DNA of 64,000 bases from Staphylococcus rostri (GTDB taxonomy: Bacteria > Bacillota > Bacilli > Staphylococcales > Staphylococcaceae), in NCBI RefSeq assembly GCF_002902145.1, contig NZ_PPRF01000032.1:1-64000 (forward strand). Reading direction: 5' to 3'. Both the position numbers and the translations under genes were made by a program. Under the pieces are notes generated by a model, which ran no database searches, was not told the origin of the DNA, and saw nothing but the letters and a program-made list of their open reading frames with translations. This document shows positions 42,218 to 51,350 of this stretch, piece after piece. Numbering within the stretch: the stretch's first letter is position 1; each line of letters opens with the position of its first letter.

Positions 42218-43339
42218 TTATTTATTCGCCCAATATTGATAATAAGTTGTTTCAATATAACCGTTGAATAACTTACGACGCTTCGTTGCTTTACGATTGA
42301 CGAGATATTCAAATTCTTTACTGCTTGTCATAATATACATGGATAATTGTGGATTTTGTTGTAATAGCTTGCCTAAGTAGCGATACATCTCTTCTACTTC
42401 ATCACGTTCCCCGATACGCTCACCATATGGCGGGTTTCCGATTAAACCGATTGGCCCCTCGTGATCAATTGTCAGTGTGTTCACATCTTTCACTTCAAAT
42501 TGAATGATATCCCCGACACCGACTTCATCCGCATTACGACGTGCAATTTCGATCATTTCTGGATCGATATCAGAGGCGAATATTTGAATGTCTTTGTCAT
42601 AATCCGCCTGTGCATCAGCTTCAGCACGCATTTTATCGAATAAGTCTTCTGGAATGATGGACCATTTTTCTGATACGAATGAACGGTTGAATCCAGGTGC
42701 GATGTTTTGGGCGATTAAGCATGCTTCAATGGCGATTGTACCCGAACCACAGAATGGATCGATTAAAGGCGTTTCACCTGTCCAGTTCGCGAGTTTCACT
42801 AGACTTGCTGCTAATGTTTCTTTGATTGGCGCTTCCCCTTGCGCAAGACGATAGCCACGTTTGTTTAATCCAGAACCTGATGTATCGATTGTCAGTAAGA
42901 CGTTATCTTTTAAAATATTTACTTCAACAGGATATTTCGCACCCGATTCATCTAACCAGCCAGATACTTGGTGTTCAGACTTTAACTTTTCAACAATGGC
43001 TTTTTTCGTAATTGCTTGTACATCAGGCACGCTGTGTAACACAGATTTTAAACTACGCCCTTGTACCGGGAACTCACCATCTGCTGGAATGATGTCATGC
43101 CATGGTAATGCTTTCGTTTTTTCAAATAACTCATCAAAAGTAGTTGCTTTAAATTGCCCAACGATGAGTTTGACACGGTCCGCAGTGCGCAACCATAAGT
43201 TTGCTTTCACAATGGCTTGAGCGTCACCGTTGAAATAAATACGACCATTCTCAACGCGTGTTTCATAGCCTAACTCTTGAACTTCTTTTGCAACAATGGC
43301 CTCTAATCCCATTGGACAAACTGCTAATAATTGATACAT
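42218..43339 (-). CDS. THUMP-domain RNA methyltransferase (RlmL/YpsC family)
   Basis: A 373-residue class I methyltransferase. The THUMP domain covers about residues 45-155, followed by the SAM site DPFCGSGTIAIEACL near 190 and the catalytic NPPYGER near 301. In E. coli the homologous domain of RlmL makes m2G2445 in 23S rRNA, and the Bacillus counterpart is YpsC. The target here is inferred to be 23S rRNA. It sits near rnpB, gpsB and ypsA, the same order as in Bacillus. Confidence 0.9.
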   Translation of the reverse strand: MYQLLAVCPMGLEAIVAKEVQELGYETRVENGRIYFNGDAQAIVKANLWLRTADRVKLIVGQFKATTFDELFEKTKALPWHDIIPADGEFPVQGRSLKSVLHSVPDVQAITKKAIVEKLKSEHQVSGWLDESGAKYPVEVNILKDNVLLTIDTSGSGLNKRGYRLAQGEAPIKETLAASLVKLANWTGETPLIDPFCGSGTIAIEACLIAQNIAPGFNRSFVSEKWSIIPEDLFDKMRAEADAQADYDKDIQIFASDIDPEMIEIARRNADEVGVGDIIQFEVKDVNTLTIDHEGPIGLIGNPPYGERIGERDEVEEMYRYLGKLLQQNPQLSMYIMTSSKEFEYLVNRKATKRRKLFNGYIETTYYQYWANK

Positions 43340-43424
43340 AATGAACCTCCTACATATGTCATTTCTATTTATAATGGATTGGACACAGTAATTTTATGCT
43401 ACTGCCATATACATAAAATCTCAT

Positions 43425-43566
43425 GCTTAATTTGAATGTTTGTATTGATGTCCCAGCACCAAAAGCAGGGTTTTCGACAGAACTGCCACGATTTCGGCAA
43501 AATAAAAAAGCAATTTTGCTCATCGTTGGGTTCTGCTCAAACACTAACCACTTTTGTCCCAACCTC
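43425..43566. repeat. Dispersed intergenic repeat, copy G
   Basis: TGTCCCAGCACCAAAAGCAG, TTTCGACAGAACTGCCACGA, CAATTTTGCTCATCG and CACTTTTGTCCCAACCTC are the blocks of copy A in inverse orientation. The copy lies between the methyltransferase gene and the rnpB terminator and contains no gene. Confidence 0.78.
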
Positions 43567-43592
43567 TTGTTAATATATGAATTCATACATTT

Positions 43593-43622
43593 AAGGCTGG
43601 GACACATATGATGCCCCAGCCT
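43593..43622 (-). terminator. Terminator of rnpB
   Basis: AAGGCTGGGGCAT pairs with TGTCCCAGCCTT on the minus strand right after the RNase P RNA 3' end. The tail TAAATGTAT is only moderately T-rich. The stem also resembles the outer edge of the dispersed repeat. Confidence 0.65.
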
Positions 43623-43627
43623 TATTC

Positions 43628-44026
43628 ACTAGTAGTAATATTTCTATAAGCCATGTTCTGTTCCTTAGTACTCAAACGTGCACTAGTCGCACTGGTACGC
43701 CGGTGGTAATCATCTGTCTAAGTATGATCAACATACATTCTCGTTTATACGTTGAATTCCGTTAAACAAGTGCTCCTACCAAATTTGGATTGCTCACTCG
43801 AGGGGTTTACCGCGTTCCACCTCTGATATTTCTAACAGAGCTACGTCACTGTGGCACTTTCAAACTATTATAACCGTATCCGAAGACTTAGGTTAATTCG
43901 TTGCCGTCAATTTACATTGCCTTGACTTATTGTTTCATCAAGCACGAACACTACAATCATCTCAGATTGTGTGAGCATGGACTTTCCTCTATAAAAATTA
44001 ATTTATAGCGATTACCCAAAATATTA
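43628..44026 (-). ncRNA. rnpB: RNase P RNA (type B)
   Basis: On the minus strand the conserved 5' core GGGTAATCGC and GAGGAAAGTCCATGCTC is followed by GTAGTGTTCGTGC, GAAAGTGCCACAGTGACG, GTGGAACGCGGTAAACCCCT and, at the 3' end, GGAACAGAACATGGCTTAT. These are in the order of Bacillus subtilis type B RNase P RNA, the ribozyme that matures tRNA 5' ends. TATAAT (44034-44039 on this strand) lies 8 bases before the predicted start. The ends are estimated to within a few bases. Confidence 0.95.
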
Positions 44027-44064
44027 CTTCAAAATTATATCATCTCAATGATTAAAAGCAATGA

Positions 44065-44400
44065 TTATTTGCCAAAGACTGCTTTTTCTAAATTTGAAAT
44101 GCGTTTTAAAATGTCAACGTTACTACTTTGGTTGGTACCTTGACTTGAAAAGCTTTTACTTTCTTGTGGGCGACCTGAAGCCACACGAATACGTAAATCT
44201 TCAATTTCTTTTTTGAGTTTATGATTCTCTTCTGAAAGCTTAATCACTTCATTATTCAAGTCTGACATTTTTTGATAATCAACGATAATATCATCTAAAA
44301 AAGCATCAACTTCTTCTGGACGATAGCCGCGTACGACTGTTTTTTCAAAATCTTTTTCATAAATATCTTTTGCAGATAATTTTAACGAAACATCTGACAT
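44065..44400 (-). CDS. gpsB: Cell division protein GpsB
   Basis: A 111-residue DivIVA-like coiled-coil protein. The membrane-binding N-terminal part contains [20 protein letters not shown] and [12 protein letters not shown], followed by a coiled coil (about 45-75) and a C-terminal helical piece. In staphylococci GpsB binds FtsZ and helps organise division and cell wall synthesis. I start it at ATG 44400 after GAGGTGGCGCAC. The extra 24 codons of the longer frame overlap ypsA and show no similarity. Confidence 0.93.
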   Translation of the reverse strand: MSDVSLKLSAKDIYEKDFEKTVVRGYRPEEVDAFLDDIIVDYQKMSDLNNEVIKLSEENHKLKKEIEDLRIRVASGRPQESKSFSSQGTNQSSNVDILKRISNLEKAVFGK

Positions 44401-44419
44401 GTGCGCCACCTCATTTGAT

Positions 44420-44977
44420 TCATATTTCATTTGACCACTGTAAATCATTAATAAAACTTGTAATTTCGTCAAATGTCACAACATCACAAGTATAGTGTGT
44501 TTGTTCCATAAAATCAACTAACTTTCTTTTAAAATACTTTGGACTCGCTTCTTGTTCTTCGTCATAAATAAGGACCGTAATATCTGTGTGATCAAGCATA
44601 AATTGATCGGCTGCTTGAAATTGATGGGGTCCGACATAATCAGAATGAAAGACGCTATTAACGTAATCCGCTTGTGAAATAATCGCTTGATATTGTGCTT
44701 GCTGTGTTTCGCGCCATTTAGATGTATGGTTTTGAAATGGTGTAATGATACCGAGCTTTAATTCAGGATACGTTTCTTTAAGTTCAATGACACAAGCGGC
44801 TGCCCACAACTCGATGCCAAGCTGACCTTGAATCAACACCCATTCGAGCCCTTCTTCAATATAGCCAATTAACTTTTGCTTAATAAATGCTTTCAAATAA
44901 GAAACTTCTTTAGCGTCTTCACTAAAAATATTCAATTCATAAGATTTATAACCTGTGATATACATTGATTGATACAT
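44420..44977 (-). CDS. ypsA: YpsA family SLOG-domain protein
   Basis: A 185-residue DUF1273 protein with a Rossmann-like SLOG fold. [12 protein letters not shown] is at the start and [17 protein letters not shown] near residue 44. Bacillus YpsA lies next to gpsB, and YpsA of Bacillus and S. aureus affects cell division when overproduced; its ligand is unproven. ATG 44977 is 8 bases past AGGTGG. The genes overlap or abut on both sides, so DUF1798-ypsA-gpsB appear to be one unit. Confidence 0.88.
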   Translation of the reverse strand: MYQSMYITGYKSYELNIFSEDAKEVSYLKAFIKQKLIGYIEEGLEWVLIQGQLGIELWAAACVIELKETYPELKLGIITPFQNHTSKWRETQQAQYQAIISQADYVNSVFHSDYVGPHQFQAADQFMLDHTDITVLIYDEEQEASPKYFKRKLVDFMEQTHYTCDVVTFDEITSFINDLQWSNEI

Positions 44978-44989
44978 CGATATGGCCAC

Positions 44990-45292
44990 CTATTGCATAA
45001 TTGTCATAATGTCATGTTTGATCGTTTTCAGTTGATCATAAAATTGCTTCTTACTTGTTCGTGCATCATGACAAGACACGGACAAAGTTTTTAACAGTGT
45101 TTCTATTCGTTCACGTTGTGCGATGAACTGCTGCGTTGCTTGTTCTGTCTGTGTAAGATGCGCATCAATTTGGCCGACAAACGGTACAATATCATTGTTG
45201 AAATCATATTGCTGTCCTTCTCGAGCGGCGATATATCTAGATTCTACTTCTGAAATATCGGCTAGTAATTGTTGGAATGGACGTTCAGTCAT
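44990..45292 (-). CDS. DUF1798-like small helical protein
   Basis: A 100-residue protein, helical throughout, with heptad-like spacing. It resembles the YppE/DUF1798 group located at this place in Bacillus and staphylococci; this is my best match, not a certain one. The ATG at 45292 follows AAGGTGATTCTG. It is divergent from recU, with a 200-base region between that should hold promoters for both. Confidence 0.6.
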   Translation of the reverse strand: MTERPFQQLLADISEVESRYIAAREGQQYDFNNDIVPFVGQIDAHLTQTEQATQQFIAQRERIETLLKTLSVSCHDARTSKKQFYDQLKTIKHDIMTIMQ

Positions 45293-45489
45293 CAGAATCA
45301 CCTTACCTTCATATTATATCGTACCATAAATTGTACCAAAACTTGATAACACCACGCTTTGGGGTAACAGAGAACGCACATCTATGTTACAATAATGTCA
45401 GTTTATGAATGCTAACAATAGGCAAGCGTTTATAAACCACCTACCCTAATATGTGTATAGGGCATAACAGATGGAATGTAGGTGAGACT

Positions 45490-46116
45490 ATGAACTATCC
45501 AAACGGTAAGCCTTTTAGACAAAATAAGACTCAAGGCGGAAGTCAGCGTACGCTAAAATCAAGTACGATTAAATATGGTGGTCGTGGTATGTCGTTGGAA
45601 AAGGACATTGAACGATCCAACAAGCATTATTTGAATGCGGGTGTCGCAGTGATTCATAAAAAGCCAACACCTATTCAAGTCGTGCATGTTGATTATCCGA
45701 AGCGGAGTCAAGCAGTGATTAAAGAGGCTTACTTTAGAACGCCTTCTACAACTGATTATAATGGTGTTTATCGCGGTTATCATATTGATTTTGAAGCTAA
45801 GGAAACGACGAATAAAACTTCTTTTCCACTTCAAAATATTCATGCGCATCAAGTGGAACATATGCGACAAGTTGCGCAACATGGTGGTATCGCATTTTTG
45901 TTGTTACGATTTAAAGGAAGAGATGAAACGTATTTACTTTCATTTAAAGCATTCATCCCTTTTTGGCAACGCTATTTAGATGACATCAAAAAATCAATTT
46001 CAGTTGAAGAAGTGCAAGAAAATGGTTACTATATTCCTTATCAGTATCAACCAAGATTAAACTATCTTACAGCTGTTGATAAGTTGATATTAGATGAAAG
46101 TGAGGACCGCCTATGA
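45490..46116 (+). CDS. recU: Holliday junction resolvase RecU
   Basis: RecU cuts Holliday junctions in recombination and chromosome separation. Nuclease features are visible: [17 protein letters not shown] near residue 30, [22 protein letters not shown] (part) near 83-102 with the acidic catalytic residues, and HQVEHM near 117. The length of 208 is standard. ATG 45490 follows AGGTGAGACT; homology does not extend into the 13 codons before it. It overlaps pbp2 by 4 bases, the conserved recU-pbp pairing of Firmicutes. Confidence 0.94.
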   Translation: MNYPNGKPFRQNKTQGGSQRTLKSSTIKYGGRGMSLEKDIERSNKHYLNAGVAVIHKKPTPIQVVHVDYPKRSQAVIKEAYFRTPSTTDYNGVYRGYHIDFEAKETTNKTSFPLQNIHAHQVEHMRQVAQHGGIAFLLLRFKGRDETYLLSFKAFIPFWQRYLDDIKKSISVEEVQENGYYIPYQYQPRLNYLTAVDKLILDESEDRL

Positions 46117-48320
46117 CGGAGAAGAAAGCGGCTTCTAATGGTTCTAAGAAGAAGTCCGGTCAAAAAAAGAATAGAAATATTAAGCGCACACTGATAAAAG
46201 TGTTCAGCTTTTGTGTATTAGCTTTTGTCATTTTAGCATTACTTGGTGTGTTACTTTTCGCTTATTATGCATGGAAAGCGCCAGCATTTAATGAAGCGAA
46301 GTTACAAGACCCAAGTCCAGCTAAAATTTACGACCAAAATGATACACTCGTCAAAACGCTTGATAATGGTGCAAGACGTGAACACGTTGATTTGAAAGAT
46401 GTTCCAGATCAATTGAAAGACGCGGTACTTGCGACAGAAGACAACCGTTTCTATGATCACGGTGCTTTAGACTATAAACGTCTATTCGGCGCAGTCATTA
46501 AAAACGTAACGGGTGGCTTTGGTTCACAGGGTGCATCTACCCTAACCCAACAAGTAGTTAAGCGAACATTTTTAACAGATCAGAAGTCGATTGAGCGTAA
46601 AGCGCAAGAAGCTTACTTATCTTATCGCCTTGAACAAGAGTATTCGAAAGACGAAATCTTCCAAATGTATTTGAACAAGATTTACTACTCTGATGGTGTC
46701 TATGGGGTAAAAGCGGCTGCTAAGTATTATTTCGATAAAGATTTAAAAGACTTAAACTTAGCAGAAACAGCATATCTTGCAGGTTTACCACAAGTACCGA
46801 ATACTTATAACATCTATGATAATCCCGAAGAAGCAGAGAAACGTAAAGATACAGTACTCTACTTGATGGCTTATCATGATCGTATTACTGAGCAACAAAA
46901 GAAAGAAGCACAAGATACGCCAATCACTGCGAACTTAGTTGATCGTTCAGCTGAAGATCGTGAAATCAAACCAGATGATAGTTCACAACAGTATGATTCA
47001 TATCTAAACTTTGTGAAACAAGAATTGATGAACAACGAGCAGTTCAAAGGACGCAACTTGTCGGATATTCTAAACAGTGGTATTAAGATTTACACTTACA
47101 TGGACAAAGACGTTCAAACTGTCTTACAAAGTCGTATTGATAACGGTGGCTACTACAAGAATGATGAACAACAAGTTGGTGCGACAATCGTTGACAGCCA
47201 AACAGGTGCGTTAACGGCAATTTCTGGTGGCAGAAACTACAAAGACGTCGTTCAACGTAACCAAGCAACGGATGTACATCCAACTGGTTCGACATTGAAA
47301 CCATTCTTAGCGTATGCCCCTGCGATTGAAAACTTGCAATGGGCAACGAACCACTCGATTCAGGACGAATCTGCATACTATCTTGATGGTGGCACATTCC
47401 GAAACTACGATGGTAGAGGTCATGGTGTTGTAACGATTTACGACGCGTTACGTCAAAGTTTCAACATCCCAGCGCTAAAAACATGGCAAACAGTTAAAGA
47501 ACAAGCAGGTGAAAATGCACCGACAGACTTTGCAGCAAAAGTCGGCTTAGAATATGAGAATACAAATATTGGACCTTCTGAAGTATTGGGTGGTTCATCA
47601 TCTGAGTTCTCCCCTGTTCAGTTAGCATCTGCATATGCATCATTTGCAAACGGTGGTACGTACAATAAAGCACACTCTATTAAAAAAGTTGTTGAAGCAA
47701 ATGGCAACACGATTGAGTTTGAACACACGAGCCATCAAGCAATGAATGACTATACAGCATATATGATTACGCAAATCCTTAAAGGTACATTTGATACGTA
47801 TGGTTCAGCTTACGGTAACGGTGTACCAGGCGTAAACGTTGCGGCGAAAACAGGTACAGGTACGTATGGTGATCAAACTTACCAAGAGTATAGCTTACCT
47901 GATTCAGCAGCGAAAGACGTTTGGATTTCGGGTTACTCACCGCGCTACACAATGTCAATCTGGATGGGCTTCGGCAAAGTAAAACTTTACGGTGAAAACT
48001 CATTCATTGGTAGTGGCGAACAAAAATTACCACAATATCTATTTAGAGATGTAATGGGTGATATTAACCCACAAGATGGTACAGACTTTGACCGCCCTGC
48101 TTCTGTTGGTGGTAGTGGTCGTAGCTTATATGTTGCACAAGCCCCAGACGGTAATGTAACAAGTAACTTTACAGAATCAAGTGGTGGCTCAAATAGCAAC
48201 TCTAACAATAAGCAAAATGGTCAAAACTTGAATAACGCTAACAGCCAAGGAAATGGTAACAGTAATAGTAACAACAACAATAGGGGTGGCTTTTTCAGCA
48301 ACCTCTTTGGTAATAACTAA
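46113..48320 (+). CDS. pbp2: Penicillin-binding protein 2 (bifunctional class A)
   Basis: A bifunctional peptidoglycan synthase. It has a cytoplasmic basic tail, a membrane segment (about residues 28-52), and a glycosyltransferase domain with [12 protein letters not shown] at 109-120 and GASTLTQQ near 142. The transpeptidase domain has the serine in GSTLKPF near 395, SFN near 450 and KTGTG near 580. The C-terminal 50 residues are a Ser/Asn/Gln repeat-like tail, longer and more Asn-rich than a structured domain. In S. aureus PBP2 is the only bifunctional synthase and is needed for methicillin resistance. Confidence 0.95.
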   Translation: MTEKKAASNGSKKKSGQKKNRNIKRTLIKVFSFCVLAFVILALLGVLLFAYYAWKAPAFNEAKLQDPSPAKIYDQNDTLVKTLDNGARREHVDLKDVPDQLKDAVLATEDNRFYDHGALDYKRLFGAVIKNVTGGFGSQGASTLTQQVVKRTFLTDQKSIERKAQEAYLSYRLEQEYSKDEIFQMYLNKIYYSDGVYGVKAAAKYYFDKDLKDLNLAETAYLAGLPQVPNTYNIYDNPEEAEKRKDTVLYLMAYHDRITEQQKKEAQDTPITANLVDRSAEDREIKPDDSSQQYDSYLNFVKQELMNNEQFKGRNLSDILNSGIKIYTYMDKDVQTVLQSRIDNGGYYKNDEQQVGATIVDSQTGALTAISGGRNYKDVVQRNQATDVHPTGSTLKPFLAYAPAIENLQWATNHSIQDESAYYLDGGTFRNYDGRGHGVVTIYDALRQSFNIPALKTWQTVKEQAGENAPTDFAAKVGLEYENTNIGPSEVLGGSSSEFSPVQLASAYASFANGGTYNKAHSIKKVVEANGNTIEFEHTSHQAMNDYTAYMITQILKGTFDTYGSAYGNGVPGVNVAAKTGTGTYGDQTYQEYSLPDSAAKDVWISGYSPRYTMSIWMGFGKVKLYGENSFIGSGEQKLPQYLFRDVMGDINPQDGTDFDRPASVGGSGRSLYVAQAPDGNVTSNFTESSGGSNSNSNNKQNGQNLNNANSQGNGNSNSNNNNRGGFFSNLFGNN

Positions 48321-48323
48321 ATT

Positions 48324-48364
48324 AAAAGATGGAATGGCAATTAGAATGCTGTTCCATCTTTTTA
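48324..48364 (+). terminator. Terminator after pbp2
   Basis: AAAAGATGGAATGGCA pairs with GCTGTTCCATCTTTTT and lies 4 bases after the pbp2 stop. It closes the recU-pbp2 operon. Confidence 0.88.
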
Positions 48365-48385
48365 CATTAAGTATGAAAAATTGAT

Positions 48386-48787
48386 TTATAAAGTGTAAAG
48401 GGCTTGTTCATATTTATTGTCGTCAATTAACATTTTGATTGTTTGTCTGCGATTTTTGTGTTGAAGTCTGTAACTGATTTCTTTGGATCTTTGGATGTTT
48501 TGCTCTTTCATATGCTTAGCGACAACAAGAAATAAAATTTCTAAAGCAAAGCGATATTGATCGAAAACTAACATTAATAATTTGCGAGCTTTCTTTTTAT
48601 CATAGTGCTTCTGTTCTTTATACAGTCGAATATGCGTACGAACTAAAATAAATGGAATGGCGAAATATGTGGAGAAAGTGAATCTAACGTTACACTCGTA
48701 GGCCCATGCAGCGGTGAACATTACTGTGGATAAATAATACAATATGATTGTTGCGATAATATAGATAATCAAAAGTGTTTTAACCAT
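48386..48787 (-). CDS. Unrecognised membrane protein 1
   Basis: About 133 residues starting MVKTLLIIYI. There is one clear hydrophobic segment at residues 4-28 and a weaker one near 30-50, then a basic, helix-rich cytoplasmic part with many K, R and Q. I do not recognise a family. I prefer ATG 48787, 9 bases after AAAGGG; two other in-frame ATGs lie 6 and 18 bases upstream. It lies between pbp2 and the nth operon, where S. aureus also has two hypothetical genes. Confidence 0.6.
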   Translation of the reverse strand: MVKTLLIIYIIATIILYYLSTVMFTAAWAYECNVRFTFSTYFAIPFILVRTHIRLYKEQKHYDKKKARKLLMLVFDQYRFALEILFLVVAKHMKEQNIQRSKEISYRLQHKNRRQTIKMLIDDNKYEQALYTL

Positions 48788-48901
48788 AGACATCAGCCCT
48801 TTCATTGATAAATTATCAGTCAATACAATCTTAGTATGATGTTTAGCAACAAATAGTGACTTTAGATATGCATCTAGCCTTATTGAGATGAATCAAAGTG
48901 A

Positions 48902-49309
48902 TTATTTAGAGTGTATATTTTTTTTGTTAAACCCATAAATAAAAATATCGAATACACTGGCAATTATTAAGGCAAGTGAAACGATAATCAATACTGTAAT
49001 ATACCAAGTAGCCTCTATCACATCGCTAAATTGTTGGAAGTTAATGACTAAGATGGATACAAATACATTAAAGAAAAGAAAAAGAGATGGAAGCATGTAG
49101 CCAATTCGTCTCAATATGACGGAAATGGTACTGTATGTGCTTTTAGCATAATTTTCAATGGCTATTGGTGTGTAATATAAAAAAACACCTAACATTGCGA
49201 CAGAAAAGTTATGGGTTTTAACGATGGCAAGAATATTTGCGAAAGCGGCGGTTGAAAAATACATCGACCTGATACAATAAATTTTGGTTAGGCTTTTATG
49301 ATTTTGCAT
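48902..49309 (-). CDS. Unrecognised membrane protein 2
   Basis: A 135-residue protein with four hydrophobic segments (about 16-32, 36-52, 68-92 and 102-126) and short loops; an integral membrane protein without a family I can name. The ribosome binding site before the ATG is weak, and an inner ATG at residue 16 is possible. It precedes the other small membrane gene by about 110 bases on the same strand. Confidence 0.55.
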   Translation of the reverse strand: MQNHKSLTKIYCIRSMYFSTAAFANILAIVKTHNFSVAMLGVFLYYTPIAIENYAKSTYSTISVILRRIGYMLPSLFLFFNVFVSILVINFQQFSDVIEATWYITVLIIVSLALIIASVFDIFIYGFNKKNIHSK

Positions 49310-49496
49310 GTGAATATCATTGTACTCTTATGTAATGTCTGTATCTATGTAGCATAAAAATAAATGATTAACGACTCCTTTCTTTTATAATACGAAGATG
49401 CTAAGTCATGCTACATTGAATTTTCTGATAACTACGTTAACTATAACATGAAATGAAATGTATGTATATAAGTAAATTAAATATTAATTGGAATTA

Positions 49497-49540
49497 AAAA
49501 CCACTCATATAGGGATTTACCTTTATGAGTGGTTTTTTGC
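49497..49540 (-). terminator. Terminator of the dnaD-nth-ypoC operon
   Basis: Minus strand AAAAAACCACTCATAA pairs with TATGAGTGGTTTTT around 12 bases. The 5' arm contains the last codons and the stop codon of the ypoC-like gene, so coding sequence and terminator overlap. Confidence 0.85.
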
Positions 49541-49846
49541 ACGATAAGCGGCATTCATTTTAACGAGCTCGCTTTTTAATGTCTTCATTTGTTGGTAGCC
49601 CATATAATGATGCTTACGTTCTTCAATATAGTCCAGACGTTCATCAAAATTAAATGGCACAATTGGTAATGACGTTAGCTGAACACCTGACAAATCCTGA
49701 ATGTGATTAATCGTACAGAAATATTCAAGTAAGCACGTATAATATTGGTCAAGTAGTTCAATGCTTTCAGGTTTGCCAATTTTACGTGCTTTTGCAAGCG
49801 GGTCTAAATGTGCTTCTAAATCTGTCATTGTTGTTAAAATGGTCAT
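49523..49846 (-). CDS. YpoC-like protein
   Basis: A 107-residue mainly helical protein with no membrane segment. It matches the slot of Bacillus ypoC, which follows dnaD and nth, and has YpoC-like features such as DQYYTCLLEYFCTIN and FDERLDYIEERKHHYMGYQQ. The Bacillus protein is longer, so this may be a short version. It overlaps nth by 4 bases. Function unknown; the context suggests DNA maintenance or simply co-transcription. Confidence 0.68.
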   Translation of the reverse strand: MTILTTMTDLEAHLDPLAKARKIGKPESIELLDQYYTCLLEYFCTINHIQDLSGVQLTSLPIVPFNFDERLDYIEERKHHYMGYQQMKTLKSELVKMNAAYRAKNHS

Positions 49847-50517
49847 TGTGCTGTCGCCCCTTCCAATCTTAGTGCAGCACGATGACGTTTTTGTCCTTCA
49901 CGGCAATCGGCAAACAGTGGGCATGCGTCACATTTTGGCTTTTTAGCAAGGCAATGATAACGACCAAAGAAAATAAGTTGGTGATGGCTTTGCGTCCAAC
50001 GTGATTTCGGGATAATGGATGTTAATTTGCGCTCTACTTCTGCCACACTGTCTTTCCAACGACAAATTCCGAGACGCTTTGACACACGCTCAACATGCGT
50101 ATCGACAGCAAGTGCAGGTTCACCGAATGCAACACTCATCACAACATTTGCGGTTTTTTGCCCAACTCCTGCAAGTCCAACTAATTGCTTATGCGTGTTT
50201 GGGACTTGTCCATCGTATTGGTCGATCAGTGATTGGCACAGTTTTTGAATATTTTTCGCTTTGTTACGATAAAGTCCAATTGAGCGAATATCGTTTTGTA
50301 GTTCTTCTAAAGGGACGGCTAAATAATCTTCAGGCGTATGATATTTTTGAAATAATGATTTTGTCACTTTATTAACGGTATTGTCTGTACATTGTGCAGA
50401 AAGTAAGACCGCAATAGTAAGTTCAAATGGGTTTTTATGAACTAATTCACATTCAGCATCTGGAAACATTTCATCAATAACATCAATCATTTCCAATGCT
50501 TTTTTCTTACTTATCAA
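49843..50517 (-). CDS. nth: Endonuclease III
   Basis: Nth is a DNA glycosylase and AP lyase for oxidised pyrimidines. The helix-hairpin-helix LVGLAGVGQKTANVVMSVAF near residues 109-128 contains the catalytic lysine (K119), and the catalytic aspartate is in VDTHVERVS near 138. The C terminus has the 4Fe-4S cluster pattern CLAKKPKCDACPLFADC (C-x6-C-x2-C-x5-C). At 224 residues it is complete. It overlaps dnaD by 11 bases. Confidence 0.94.
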   Translation of the reverse strand: MISKKKALEMIDVIDEMFPDAECELVHKNPFELTIAVLLSAQCTDNTVNKVTKSLFQKYHTPEDYLAVPLEELQNDIRSIGLYRNKAKNIQKLCQSLIDQYDGQVPNTHKQLVGLAGVGQKTANVVMSVAFGEPALAVDTHVERVSKRLGICRWKDSVAEVERKLTSIIPKSRWTQSHHQLIFFGRYHCLAKKPKCDACPLFADCREGQKRHRAALRLEGATAQ

Positions 50518-51196
50518 ATGGGTTCTCTCCTTTCAACCAATCAAATTTTGGAAAGTTTTCGATTTTCTTAACAGTTGGTTGTTGTTTATTAAATTTCGTA
50601 CGTATCGGTTTCGCATCAGTGACAGTGCGTACATGATTTTTTTCCCAGTTTAACAAAATGCGATCAACATATTTAAGACTTGATTTATCGTGTGCGAGTG
50701 CTTCATCAACGGCCGCATTGATAATCGTTATATCGTATTTATTGACATCGAGCCATTGATTGATCGTTTCAATTTCTAATGGAGATAATGAACGACCAAA
50801 TCCATTTTCGATTTTTTGGAAAAGTGTTTTAAATGCTTGTGCTTTATCCATTTTTTGCATATTTGAATCAATCGTTATAAAAATCTGGCTTAACTGTTCG
50901 AAAAAACCATCTAAATTAATATATTCACTTAACTTACCTTCTGAATTTTTTTCAACATGCATTTCTAATAATCCGAGCTGAATGAGTTTTTGAATCGTCA
51001 TTGTCACTTCAGATTCTTGCATTGTTGACCCTTTTTGTAATGTTTCAATTGAAGGCTGTTCATGACTTGTTTCATACGCGTACAATATCTTCATGAGTAT
51101 GACTAAGTCGGATTCATTAAGACCTAACTCGCTGTAGTGTTCTAGTAATTCATAGCGACATACAAAAGGTCGTGTTTGCAATTCATAGCTATTCAA
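50507..51196 (-). CDS. dnaD: Primosomal protein DnaD
   Basis: DnaD loads at origins and restart sites together with DnaB and DnaI. The N-terminal winged helix (about 1-110) has QTRPFVCRYELLEHYSELG. The DDBH2 domain (about 130-195) contains ENGFGRSLSPLEIETINQWL and the YDITIINAAVDEAL region that binds DNA. The C-terminal tail is basic. Length (229) is normal. It is the first gene of the dnaD-nth-ypoC unit, and asnS lies 155 bases upstream. Confidence 0.93.
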   Translation of the reverse strand: MNSYELQTRPFVCRYELLEHYSELGLNESDLVILMKILYAYETSHEQPSIETLQKGSTMQESEVTMTIQKLIQLGLLEMHVEKNSEGKLSEYINLDGFFEQLSQIFITIDSNMQKMDKAQAFKTLFQKIENGFGRSLSPLEIETINQWLDVNKYDITIINAAVDEALAHDKSSLKYVDRILLNWEKNHVRTVTDAKPIRTKFNKQQPTVKKIENFPKFDWLKGENPFDK

Positions 51197-51290
51197 AATA
51201 TCACCTTCTCACATCAGTAGTGCATTAATATCATAACGCATTTAGTCATTAGTTAGTAGCATTTGATTTACAAAAAATTAAAAATGTAAA

Positions 51291-51328
51291 ACCCATTGAA
51301 AGTTGCGAGTAAATCAACTTTCAATGGG
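51291..51328 (-). terminator. Terminator of asnS
   Basis: AGCCCATTGAAAGTTG and CAACTTTCAATGGGTT form a long perfect stem with a short loop on the minus strand, then TTTTACATTTTT. It lies between asnS and dnaD. Confidence 0.85.
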
Positions 51329-51350
51329 CTGTTATAAAGCGTCGAGTATA

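Noticed and set aside
43365-43611. Short ORFs on both strands next to rnpB
   Set aside because: Both cover repeat copy G and its inverted edge; their translated pieces recur at copy A. No start signal.
46113-48320. Beta-lactam resistance element near pbp2
   Set aside because: pbp2 is the core bifunctional synthase with recU; no mecA, mobile genes or element ends are nearby.
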